This document shows positions 6,283 to 13,490 of a stretch of DNA of 14,920 nt, piece by piece (the first letter of the stretch is position 1; each line of letters begins with the position of its first letter). The notes beneath the pieces are model-generated. The model was not told where the DNA came from. It made no database searches and saw only the letters and a program-made list of their open reading frames with translations. Both the position numbers and the translations under genes were made by a program. Source of the stretch: Spirochaetota bacterium (GTDB lineage: Bacteria; Spirochaetota; UBA4802; UBA5550); NCBI GenBank assembly GCA_022704585.1, contig JAKJGD010000006.1, positions 1 to 14,920 on the forward strand, in the 5' to 3' direction.

Positions 6283-6789
6283 TTACGCCCATTCCTTCTC
6301 GTGGACTTTTTCCTTTACCACATCCTTTGTGGGGTAAATATCACCGACGACCTCGGAGGGTTTGAACCAGAGCTTGATCTCATGCTCCGCGTCCTCCGTG
6401 CTTGAGGAGGCATGCACCACGTTTTCGAAAACCCCGGTCGTGGTAATACGGCCGTATGCGCCCCGTATCGAAACCGGGTTTGCCTTTTCGGGGTTGGTGT
6501 CGCCGACGATCTCGCGGACCTTCGCGATGGCGTCCTCTCCCTGGTAGATCAGCGCCATGACCCGGTGGGTATTGTGCACGTCGCCCATGATATACTCAAC
6601 CAGCTCGCCGAAAAACGGCTTGTCTTGAAGATGCTTGTAGTGTTCCCGGGCGAGCTGCTCGGTAACCTTGACCACCTTGGATCCGATGATGGTCAATTTC
6701 GTTTCGGAGAGCCGGGAAAGGATATTACCCGTCAAAGACTTGACCAGCCCGTCGGGCTTAATGAGTACGAGGGTTTGTTCTACCGCCAT
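6283..6789 (-). CDS. ndk: Nucleoside diphosphate kinase
   Basis: Ndk transfers the gamma phosphate from ATP to nucleoside diphosphates through a phosphohistidine, supplying NTPs and dNTPs. The N-terminus EQTLVLIKPDG is the family signature, RGAYGR lies at about residues 109-114, and the active-site histidine is H126 in NVVHASSS. Most family members read NxxHGSDS here, so two active-site-loop positions differ. The protein has 168 residues against the usual 137-152. The extra length is a C-terminal tail (about residues 152-168) rich in Lys, Glu and Val after the common KLWF end. The ATG at 6789 is preceded by AAGGGG with an eight-base spacer. It is the first gene of an ndk-adk pair. Confidence 0.96.
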   Translation of the reverse strand: MAVEQTLVLIKPDGLVKSLTGNILSRLSETKLTIIGSKVVKVTEQLAREHYKHLQDKPFFGELVEYIMGDVHNTHRVMALIYQGEDAIAKVREIVGDTNPEKANPVSIRGAYGRITTTGVFENVVHASSSTEDAEHEIKLWFKPSEVVGDIYPTKDVVKEKVHEKEWA

Positions 6790-6867
6790 GGATTGTCCCC
6801 TTTTTATTTTAAAAAGCTGTCATGCACGGTGTATGGCCGGCACCCTGCCCCACAGCAGGTAAAATCC

Positions 6868-6888
6868 AAAAAGCCCCGGTACGGGGCT
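6868..6888 (-). terminator. Intrinsic terminator of tRNA-Leu
   Basis: On the minus strand, AGCCCCG and CGGGGCT form a perfect seven-base-pair stem over a three-base loop, followed immediately by TTTTT. It begins 11 bases after the tRNA-Leu 3' end, so it separates the tRNA transcript from ndk downstream. Confidence 0.9.
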
Positions 6889-6899
6889 CTTGTTCGCTC

Positions 6900-6984
6900 T
6901 GCCCAGGGCGGGACTTGAACCCGCACAGGATTTCTCCCACATGGCCCTCAACCATGCGTGTCTACCAAATTCCACCACCTGGGC
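6900..6984 (-). tRNA. tRNA-Leu (anticodon GAG)
   Basis: This is an 85-base class II tRNA. The acceptor arms GCCCAGG/CCTGGGC pair fully, with discriminator A as in leucine tRNAs. The anticodon stem CATGG/CCATG encloses TTGAGGG, giving anticodon GAG (reads CUC and CUU). The long variable arm and T-loop GGTTCAAGTCC are present, and CCA is not encoded. It is a single-gene transcription unit with its own promoter and terminator. Confidence 0.96.
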
Positions 6985-7015
6985 TCGGTACCGTCAATCT
7001 CCGGTACAGGAATTC

Positions 7016-7045
7016 TTCATATTAAAAATGACTGGATATTGTCAA
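7016..7045 (-). promoter_or_regulatory. Promoter of tRNA-Leu with overlapping palindrome
   Basis: On the minus strand a perfect -35 TTGACA (7045-7040) and TATGAA (-10, four of six) are 18 bases apart. The predicted transcript would begin about 25 bases before the tRNA. The -35 hexamer overlaps a perfect 14-base palindrome, TATTGT-CA-ACAATA (7037-7050), which could be an operator, though A+T-rich palindromes can arise by chance. Confidence 0.55.
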
Positions 7046-7073
7046 CAATAAAAATTATCAAAACGGCAGGAGT

Positions 7074-8687
7074 TCAGCGGGGAACGGCTGCGCGGACTAT
7101 GACCCACATCCCCTCGGGATTGCCGGCATGATCGCGGATCAGGCATCGCTGGACTTCCACCGGTATTATGGTCCCGTCCTTTTTCTTATATTCTTTCCGG
7201 TATATGTCGGAAAAGCCTCTCGTTAAGATCTGCTCCCTGATAATCGTTTTATCGACTTCATGCCATTTTTCGGGTGTAATGTCCCAGGCTGTCATGCGGA
7301 GCAACTCTTCGCGAGAATAGCCGAGGAGGCTTTCGAAGGGCTGGTTGAAATCAATAATCCGCCCCTCCATGTCTATCAGGGTCGAACCGTCATGGATGTT
7401 ATTGAAAAGTTCCCGGTAGCGGCGCTCCGATGCCATCAGCGTTTCGTTGTACATTCGCTGCTCCGTGATGTCCCGAACAACGGCGACCACGCCGTCAAAT
7501 ATGCCCTCCCTCATGATCGGGGAAAGCTTTGCGGAAAAATATTTTGTCGTCCCGCCAAATTCAAGCCCGTACCCGTATTCAGCCGTGGAGCCGGTCGCCG
7601 CCCTCCTGAACGCATCGTTGAACTGTGCGGTGATATCGGCCGGCATGACCTCTCCGACTTTTCTGCCTATGAACCGTTCGGGACTCAGGTAGAGCCCTCC
7701 CGGGTCCGGGGTATGGTAAAAGACGAAGCGGGTTTCGGTATCGAAGGCGAAGACGATGTCAGCCATGGAGGAGAGAATTCCCTCGAGTCTGCTCTCCGAC
7801 TGCCCCAGCGCCTGCAGCGCCATGCGGCGCTCCGTGATGTCCATGATGATCCCGTCGAGGCGGACCTTCCCGTCTCCCAACACCCTGGCCAGAACGATAT
7901 CGCGCACCCACCGGACCCCGCCGTCCGAATGAATAATGCGGTAGTTAACGTCTTCCTTCTCGGATCCGCCGGACATGAGTGTCCGGTAGAGCGAAGACAC
8001 GCGCTCCCGGTCTTCCGCGTGGACGATACCGAACCATATGTCCAGGCCCTGCTGAAAAAACCCGGGCGGCCTGCCGGCAACATCAAGGAGCGCCGGTGAC
8101 TGGAATATAAAGGAAAACTTCCCGCCAGGATCGTTAATTCCGCTCCAGATGTACGCGGGCGCCGAGTTTACTATAGTTTTCATCTTATCATAGGCGAGGC
8201 GGAGCTCGTACTCTACCGCCTTGCCCGCGGACACGTCGCGAGAGATGCTGAAAATGACGTTCTCACCGCGCCACTTCCCGGGCGACACCTTCGTCTCCAC
8301 GGCGATGAGCGACCCGTTACCGGCGCGGAGGGGAATCTCGCACAGAAATTTATCGCCCGCCATGATCTGCGAATAGGTCTCCTCGGCCTCCGTCCTCCGG
8401 TCCGGTGGATAGAGGTCGAAGATATTCATGGCGCGGAGATCGTCGGAGGAATAGCCGAGCTTGCTGGAGGCATACGGATTGCTCTTGATGATATAGCCGC
8501 GGGTATCGAAGACGAACAGGAAATCGCCGAGCATGTCCATCATGATCTGCCATTCCTCTGCGCCCCCCGATTCCACGAACCCGCCCCTGGCAGCGGGCGC
8601 ACCGTGCATTCTGCCCTGACCTACCGCGGCGCGGAGCCTGTTCAGCTCCTCTATCCGATCTTCTTTTGTCCGGTCGCTGTCACTCAT
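7074..8687 (-). CDS. Four-PAS-domain sensor protein without output domain
   Basis: This is a 537-residue soluble protein made of four successive PAS/PAC units at about residues 46-155, 166-290, 296-412 and 418-535. Each ends in a PAC-like strand with D-I-T/S-x-R or similar (FSISRDVSAGKA, GIIMDITERR, AVVRDITEQR, WVIVRAAVPR). The first and fourth show the SNPYASSKLGYS and FNQPFESLLGYSREEL segments typical of PAS cores, and the second has the PAS_3-type HAEDRERV and DGGVRWVRD features. The protein stops right after the last PAS unit: no HisKA, HATPase, GGDEF, EAL, PP2C or HTH domain follows. It may therefore sense a ligand or redox state and signal by protein contact, perhaps with the kinase of the same operon. 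The start lies seven bases after the PhzF stop, with only a weak GGGG tract nearby. Bound ligands cannot be predicted. Confidence 0.88.
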   Translation of the reverse strand: MSDSDRTKEDRIEELNRLRAAVGQGRMHGAPAARGGFVESGGAEEWQIMMDMLGDFLFVFDTRGYIIKSNPYASSKLGYSSDDLRAMNIFDLYPPDRRTEAEETYSQIMAGDKFLCEIPLRAGNGSLIAVETKVSPGKWRGENVIFSISRDVSAGKAVEYELRLAYDKMKTIVNSAPAYIWSGINDPGGKFSFIFQSPALLDVAGRPPGFFQQGLDIWFGIVHAEDRERVSSLYRTLMSGGSEKEDVNYRIIHSDGGVRWVRDIVLARVLGDGKVRLDGIIMDITERRMALQALGQSESRLEGILSSMADIVFAFDTETRFVFYHTPDPGGLYLSPERFIGRKVGEVMPADITAQFNDAFRRAATGSTAEYGYGLEFGGTTKYFSAKLSPIMREGIFDGVVAVVRDITEQRMYNETLMASERRYRELFNNIHDGSTLIDMEGRIIDFNQPFESLLGYSREELLRMTAWDITPEKWHEVDKTIIREQILTRGFSDIYRKEYKKKDGTIIPVEVQRCLIRDHAGNPEGMWVIVRAAVPR

Positions 8688-8694
8688 GGCCCCG

Positions 8695-9486
8695 TCAGAT
8701 GACGACCTCCCCTTTCAGAATGCTTACCGCCTTTCCGCCCAGCAGGATGCGCTCCCCGTTAAGCACGACACGGACCACGCCGCCGCGCCGCGACGCCTGG
8801 AACCCGGTCAGTTCCGTTTTACCGAGCCGTTCGCCCCAGTGCGGGCCCAGGCAGCAGTGCGCCGATCCCGTGACCGGGTCCTCGTCGACGCCGACCGAAG
8901 GCGCGAAAAAACGTGAAACGAAATCATAATCCGGCGACGCAGACCGGGCGGTAACGATAAAACCGCGTGCCGGGATCTTCCGGAGACGTGCGGGATCCGG
9001 CTCTATTACGCGCACCGTTTCCTCGGAATCGAGCTCGACCAGGTAGTCGAACCTGTTTTTTCCCGCGTACACGGGACGCGCCCCCAGGGCCCGGGCAAGA
9101 AGATCGCCGTCATCCACGGGCCCGGCCTGTTCGACCGGAAAATCCATGCGGATCCACCCGTTTTCGCGATCGGCGTACAGCATGCCGCTCAGCGTCTCGA
9201 ATGCTGCCCGCTCCTCGCCGGGCAGATCGCCCGTTTCCCAGAGCACATGGGCCGACGCCAGGGTCGCGTGGCCGCAGAGCTCGACCTCGGTCCGGGGCGT
9301 GAACCATCGCAGGGACCATATCGTTCCCCGCTTCAGCAGAAACGCTGTTTCGGAGAGGTTCATCTCCGCCGCGACCCCCTGGAGCCAGGTATCGGGCCGC
9401 TGCGCGGAGAGAATACACACCCCCGCCGGGTTCCCGGCAAATGGCCCCTCGCTGAACGCGTCAACGGTGAATATTCGCTCACCCAT
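8695..9486 (-). CDS. PhzF-family isomerase/epimerase-like enzyme
   Basis: PhzF-family proteins have a diaminopimelate-epimerase fold. Characterised members isomerise a phenazine precursor, but most are of unknown substrate. The protein has about 263 residues. Signatures are FTVDAFSEGPFAGNPAGV at residues 6-23, the catalytic Glu (E46) in LSETAFLL, ELCGHATLASAHVL in the first half, and VDEDPVTGSAHCCLGPHW in the second. An ATG at 9522 in the same frame would add 12 residues and overlap the upstream STAS gene. It has no Shine-Dalgarno sequence, whereas the ATG at 9486 is preceded by GGGGGAAG and starts just before the conserved FTVDAF block, so 9486 is chosen. No other phenazine genes are present, so a role in phenazine synthesis is not supported. 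Its place between STAS and PAS genes is unexplained. Confidence 0.92.
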   Translation of the reverse strand: MGERIFTVDAFSEGPFAGNPAGVCILSAQRPDTWLQGVAAEMNLSETAFLLKRGTIWSLRWFTPRTEVELCGHATLASAHVLWETGDLPGEERAAFETLSGMLYADRENGWIRMDFPVEQAGPVDDGDLLARALGARPVYAGKNRFDYLVELDSEETVRVIEPDPARLRKIPARGFIVTARSASPDYDFVSRFFAPSVGVDEDPVTGSAHCCLGPHWGERLGKTELTGFQASRRGGVVRVVLNGERILLGGKAVSILKGEVVI

Positions 9487-9511
9487 TACTTCCCCCGGCG
9501 CGACCCTGCCG

Positions 9512-9895
9512 TCACGTGACATATCGGAAAGAATTTACAGCCTCGACCTCTGAACCGTATATCTTTATGAAATTTTCCAGGTTTATAACCTTGAATATGT
9601 TCCTGATATCGTCGGATATATTGGCGATAACAATGTCGCCTTTTTTCAGGCGGACCATTTTCGCCGCGTTGATGATGACGCCGATACCGGAACTGTCAAT
9701 ATACTCAAGCTTGTTCATTTCAAGATAAATCTTGAGCGCCCCGCCGGTAATGAGGGTGCTCAGGTAAAACCACAGGTCCTTCGCGTTATCAACATCGAGC
9801 TTCTGCGGCAGCACGATCTTGAAGACCAGGGTGGAATAATCTATCCGTTCAGTCGACACGGGGGAAATCTTGATGATGTCAACAACCATGTTCAT
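9512..9895 (-). CDS. STAS-domain anti-sigma-factor antagonist (second of a tandem pair)
   Basis: This is a 127-residue single STAS domain of the RsbV/SpoIIAA type. In that family, phosphorylation of a serine in the conserved DSSG/DSTG loop by an anti-sigma kinase controls release of a sigma factor, and an SpoIIE/RsbU phosphatase reverses it. Here the loop is YIDSSGIGVI at residues 65-74 (D67, S68, S69, G70), fully conserved, so regulation by phosphorylation is plausible. The ATG at 9895 is preceded by GAGAGG with a six-base spacer. It is clearly paralogous to the STAS protein encoded 53 bases upstream: both share TLITGGA, IDSSGI, AAKM, GDIV and an IR.IF segment. The upstream kinase carries the matching PP2C phosphatase domain. 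No RsbW-type kinase lies in the window. Confidence 0.9.
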   Translation of the reverse strand: MNMVVDIIKISPVSTERIDYSTLVFKIVLPQKLDVDNAKDLWFYLSTLITGGALKIYLEMNKLEYIDSSGIGVIINAAKMVRLKKGDIVIANISDDIRNIFKVINLENFIKIYGSEVEAVNSFRYVT

Positions 9896-9948
9896 TGCTT
9901 ACCTCTCCCGATTGATCACCCGCGCCCCGCAGCGGCAGGGCCTGCCCG

Positions 9949-10323
9949 CTACGTGACGACGAAATACTTGCGCACGTCGCTTTCGCTTTCAAAACAACTG
10001 ATGAAACGATTCATCCTGACGGGATTGAAAATAGTCCTGATACGGGACGGCACGTTGAGCAGCACGATGTCGCCCCTTTTCTGGCGGAGCATTTTCGCGG
10101 CTTCGATGAGAACGGCAATGCCAGAGCTGTCAATGAAAGTCAGCTTTTCCATATCTACCGCGATTTTCTTCGCTCCTCCCGTTATGAGGGTTCTCATGAA
10201 CAAACTCATGTCGCCTACGCCGTCCATATCCATGATATCCACGGCCCTGATCACGACAACGAGCGAATTGTAATCGATCGTTTCATCTTTTCTCTTGGTC
10301 AGGTATAGTATCCTGGATACCAC
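9949..10323 (-). CDS. STAS-domain anti-sigma-factor antagonist (first of a tandem pair)
   Basis: This is a 124-residue single STAS domain. The phosphorylation loop reads FIDSSGIAVL (D65, S66, S67, G68), with all family positions present. The start is GTG at 10323, supported by AGGAG with a seven-base spacer. No ATG offers a full domain. It is 61 bases downstream of the hybrid kinase/phosphatase gene and 53 bases upstream of its paralogue, so it is inferred to be cotranscribed and to be a dephosphorylation substrate of the kinase's PP2C domain. The two paralogues diverge at both ends and in the 25-40 segment, which would allow distinct partners. The sequence does not reveal which anti-sigma factor it binds. 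Confidence 0.9.
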   Translation of the reverse strand: MVSRILYLTKRKDETIDYNSLVVVIRAVDIMDMDGVGDMSLFMRTLITGGAKKIAVDMEKLTFIDSSGIAVLIEAAKMLRQKRGDIVLLNVPSRIRTIFNPVRMNRFISCFESESDVRKYFVVT

Positions 10324-10384
10324 GGAATCACTCCTCTCGAGCCTTCAAAACCTGGCATCGTGAAAAACAATTTTCAACAATTTT

Positions 10385-13159
10385 TTATGGTTTCCCGATA
10401 AAATCAAGCACGATAAGGGTCACGTCATCGCCCAGACCGCCGTCCGGTTTGCCTGATGTCCACCCCCTTACCTTTTCCATGACCCGGTCGGTCAGTCCCC
10501 GGGGATCGCCCGCCGGGGACGAGCGTATGAGCTCATGGAACCGCTCCTCGCCGAACATCAAGCCCTCCTTATTCCGTGCCTCTATGGCTCCGTCCGTATA
10601 CAGTACGATGCGATCGCCGGGAACAATCTTCGCCTCGACCGTCGGATATTCCGGCTCGACGGACCATCCGATGGGCATGCGGTTCTCCGAGTCGGCGATC
10701 ATCCTCTGCTCGCTTTCGCGCCAGATGAGAGGCGGCCAGTGCCCGGCGCTGGCATGCCTGAACGTGTTTCTCGAAAGGTCTATGCAGGCATAGCAGGCGG
10801 TGATGAACTGGCCGCCGACATAGCTGATCATGGTGCGGCTGATGTTTTTCATAAGGGCCGACGGGTCGCCTGCGGCCTCGCCGTGGAACGAATAGGCGAC
10901 CTTGAGCATGGCGCAGATAAAGGCGGCGGGAATGCCATGGCCCGACACGTCGGCCAGCAACACGCCCACCATGTCGGGCCCGACCATTCGCACGTCGTAG
11001 AAGTCGCCCCCCAGCTCGGTCATCGGCTCGTATCGGATCGACAGGGACATCCCGTCAATCTCCGGGATATCCCGGGGCAGTATCGAGTTCTGTATCTCAT
11101 GGGCGATCTGGATATCACGCTTGATAAGTGAGAGCTCATGGTTCAGACGCGCCGTAGTCCTGAGGGAGATAAGCCCGCTCACCCGCGCCAGGAGTTCCTT
11201 GCGGTCTACCGGCTTGGACAGGTAATCATTCGCGCCGGCCTCAAGCCCGGTGATGATATCGCCCGGCTTGCTCCGCGCCGTAAGCATCAATATAGGAAGA
11301 TCGTAGAGCGTGTGGCTCTGCCGTATTACGCGGCACACCTCGTACCCTGACATGCGGGGGAGCATCACGTCGAGAATGACAAGGTCCACCGGGAAGCGCC
11401 TGAGCTTTTCGAGGGCCTCGGGACCGGTCCCGGCGGCTACCACCTCGTATCCGTCGAGCGAGAGATAATTAATCATGACCTGGAGATTGACGGGCTCGTC
11501 ATCAACCACGAGTATCCTTCTGCCGGCGGCGGGGCCGGACCGCGCCGGATCTACGGGCCGCATCTTCTCGAAAGTGCCGCCGGTCGAATCCGCGATGTCC
11601 GCGAAGAGCTGTTCCGGGCCGCGGGCCCTTTCCGGCGGCGCGCCGGCTGCATCGGCCGCCGGCAGGGTGAACGAAAACCTGGAGCCTGCCCCGGGCTCGG
11701 ACTCGACCCATATCGTACCGCCGTGAAGCTCTACCAGCTGTTTCGTGATCGCCAGCCCCAGCCCGGTCCCCCCGTACACCCGCGATACCGAACTGTCAGC
11801 CTGTTCGAATGTCTCGAAAATGCTGCCGTGCTTGTTCGCCGGTATTCCGATCCCGGTATCAGCCACGGTGACAGTGATAGTGCCGCTCGTACCGTCACGG
11901 ACGCCCGTGATGGTAATGGTGCCCGCATCCGTGAACTTCACCGCGTTCCCCAGGAGGTTCAGTAAAATCTGCTGGAGACGGTTCTCGTCACCCCTGACCA
12001 GGGCGTCGTCGGGATCGAGCATGTTAATAATTTCCAGGGATTTCCGCTCGACCATCGGCTGCATGATCGCCTTCACCAGCTGGACCAGCGAATAAAGGTT
12101 CACCGGCGCAATGTTGAGAATGATGTCATGGTGCTTCAGTTTTGAAAAATCGAGGATGTCGTTTACCAGCCCCGACAGCCGCCGGCCGCTGGAGATTATC
12201 AGTGAGAGGTCATGGAGGGTTTCCCTGTTCACGGGGCCGGCCGCGCCGCCGAGGAGCGATTCGGCGATGCCGATGATGCCGAAGAGCGGGGTCCTCAGCT
12301 CGTGGGACATGTTGGCCAGGAACTCATCCTTGATCTGATCTAGGCGCGCAAGCTCCCTGTTGGCCACCCTGAGCTCCTCGATCTCGAGACTGACGATGCG
12401 TACCAGGTGGTTGAACGTGGTGGCGAGAATTCCCAGCTCGTCCCTCGACTTCACGGGTATCCGGTGATTCATGTCGCCGCCGCCGATTCTCTCGACGCCG
12501 GAAATGAGCTCCCCGATGGGCCGCGCAAGCATGTTGCTGATTATCAGCCCCAGCAGGCTTACCAGTATGATCGCCGCGATGATAGAAGCAATGATCACGT
12601 CCCGCAGCTGTTTTATCGGGGCCAGTACCACGGACCGGGAAAAAACCAGCCTTCCGATGCAAACCGGCTTCTGTCCGGGAAGCGAGCCGGTCGAAACGAA
12701 CTCATAACAGATATCATCAACGCCGGCAAAGGGGCCCTCTTTATATCCTGCGCGGTTTTTCATGTCCTCGACTTCACGGGCGCCGAGCCTGCCGGTGTCA
12801 ACACTGCGGGTCATTAATTTCCGGTTGATGTAGCTGGCCAGGATGAGGCCATTATACTGCTCGCGGGTTGAAACGAGAATTGCGTCCGCATAAATGAGCC
12901 CGTCCCGGGTCAGGGGCTTGAGAATGGAAAGCATATCCTTTGCGTCCACCATTGAGCTGGTGATATCCCCTCCATTCATAAGAAGAATATTCAGGGTCGT
13001 CCTTGCCAGGATACGGCTGTTGATTTCACCCTGGTGGGTGATGATCAGAATCTTTTGTTTTTCCTGCTGGTCCAGGATAAATAAAGAAAGGGGGAGAGTG
13101 GCTATGAGGATAATAAAGATGAAGATAATGATCAGTTTATATTTAATTTTCAAGGGCAC
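10385..13159 (-). CDS. Membrane hybrid histidine kinase with receiver and PP2C (SpoIIE/RsbU-type) phosphatase domains
   Basis: This 924-residue fusion joins two-component signalling to partner switching. A transmembrane helix at about 8-29 and another at about 186-211 flank a periplasmic sensor region. HAMP follows (about 208-262). HisKA has the phospho-acceptor H286 in NMSHELRTPL. HATPase motifs are N404 in LLGNAVKF, DTGIGI at 434-439 and GGTGLGLA at 463-470. The receiver (about 547-665) has the acidic pair D553/D554, the phospho-acceptor D597 and K649. A helical linker leads to a PP2C/SpoIIE domain with metal ligands in GGDFYD (717-722), ADVSGHG (736-742), YTDGAIE (854-860) and GDDVT. All catalytic residues are present. 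The start is GTG at 13159 with no convincing Shine-Dalgarno sequence. A TTG two codons on is an alternative. Phosphorylation of the receiver would be expected to control the phosphatase, whose likely substrates are the two STAS proteins downstream. Confidence 0.93.
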   Translation of the reverse strand: MPLKIKYKLIIIFIFIILIATLPLSLFILDQQEKQKILIITHQGEINSRILARTTLNILLMNGGDITSSMVDAKDMLSILKPLTRDGLIYADAILVSTREQYNGLILASYINRKLMTRSVDTGRLGAREVEDMKNRAGYKEGPFAGVDDICYEFVSTGSLPGQKPVCIGRLVFSRSVVLAPIKQLRDVIIASIIAAIILVSLLGLIISNMLARPIGELISGVERIGGGDMNHRIPVKSRDELGILATTFNHLVRIVSLEIEELRVANRELARLDQIKDEFLANMSHELRTPLFGIIGIAESLLGGAAGPVNRETLHDLSLIISSGRRLSGLVNDILDFSKLKHHDIILNIAPVNLYSLVQLVKAIMQPMVERKSLEIINMLDPDDALVRGDENRLQQILLNLLGNAVKFTDAGTITITGVRDGTSGTITVTVADTGIGIPANKHGSIFETFEQADSSVSRVYGGTGLGLAITKQLVELHGGTIWVESEPGAGSRFSFTLPAADAAGAPPERARGPEQLFADIADSTGGTFEKMRPVDPARSGPAAGRRILVVDDEPVNLQVMINYLSLDGYEVVAAGTGPEALEKLRRFPVDLVILDVMLPRMSGYEVCRVIRQSHTLYDLPILMLTARSKPGDIITGLEAGANDYLSKPVDRKELLARVSGLISLRTTARLNHELSLIKRDIQIAHEIQNSILPRDIPEIDGMSLSIRYEPMTELGGDFYDVRMVGPDMVGVLLADVSGHGIPAAFICAMLKVAYSFHGEAAGDPSALMKNISRTMISYVGGQFITACYACIDLSRNTFRHASAGHWPPLIWRESEQRMIADSENRMPIGWSVEPEYPTVEAKIVPGDRIVLYTDGAIEARNKEGLMFGEERFHELIRSSPAGDPRGLTDRVMEKVRGWTSGKPDGGLGDDVTLIVLDFIGKP

Positions 13160-13207
13160 ACCCGCGCCGGGGACGATTTCGGGTCATTTTCAGCCTTTAT
13201 TATTTAG

Positions 13208-13235
13208 AATTTAATATAAAATAAATGCAATTCAA
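13208..13235 (-). promoter_or_regulatory. Candidate promoter of the signalling operon
   Basis: On the minus strand TTGAAT (-35, four of six) and TAAATT (-10, four of six) are 16 bases apart, in an A+T-rich stretch 49 bases upstream of the kinase start. Several overlapping alternatives exist, so only the location is suggestive. Confidence 0.3.
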
Positions 13236-13298
13236 TTTTCAGAAAGTGAATGAGATTGCCTGGAATTGAGCGCGTCGGGGAAATCCCGGATTGATGGG

Positions 13299-13328
13299 AA
13301 AAAAAGAGGGCTGACGTTGCGTCAGCCC
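13299..13328 (-). terminator. Strong intrinsic terminator
   Basis: On the minus strand GGGCTGACG and CGTCAGCCC form a perfect nine-base-pair stem over a three-base loop, followed by TC and seven T. It would end transcripts coming from the AraC-family gene or from an RNA encoded in the gap, and it insulates the kinase operon downstream. Confidence 0.9.
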
Positions 13329-13329
13329 G

Positions 13330-13490
13330 ATACGAAGTATTACCTTAAAAAGATTGCTGAAATTTGGGTTCAGCAATTAAGCTGGATAAAGTGATTAAAC
13401 ATATTTTAGGAGGATTTGCCTAAAATATACAGCTTACTAAGGCTTGTTCTGGTAATGAACCTAGCATATATGGACAGGCCAGTCTCGTAT
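13330..13490 (-). ncRNA. Candidate structured RNA or folded 3' UTR
   Basis: Five perfect helices nest without crossing. They are ATACGA/TCGTAT (13330-13335 with 13485-13490), ATTACC/GGTAAT (13339-13344 with 13451-13456), ATTGCTGAA/TTCAGCAAT (13353-13361 with 13369-13377), TAAGCTG/CAGCTTA (13378-13384 with 13430-13436), and inside the last ATATTTTAGG/CCTAAAATAT (13401-13410 with 13419-13428). The minus strand is favoured because T-tract terminators lie at its 3' end and a TATAAA -10-like box (13497-13492) precedes its 5' end. The tip of the innermost hairpin reads CCTCCT on that strand, complementary to a Shine-Dalgarno sequence. It matches no RNA family I recognise (not tmRNA, SRP, RNase P or an obvious 6S). 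It may instead be the 3' UTR of the AraC-family gene. Confidence 0.4.
13347..13377 (-). terminator. Second T-tract hairpin (tandem terminator or RNA helix)
   Basis: The minus-strand ATTGCTGAA/TTCAGCAAT stem is nine perfect base pairs with a seven-base loop, followed by CTTTTT. It lies 18 bases upstream of the strong terminator. The stem is A+T-richer, so it may be a weaker first terminator or a helix of the structured element described at 13330-13490. Confidence 0.55.
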
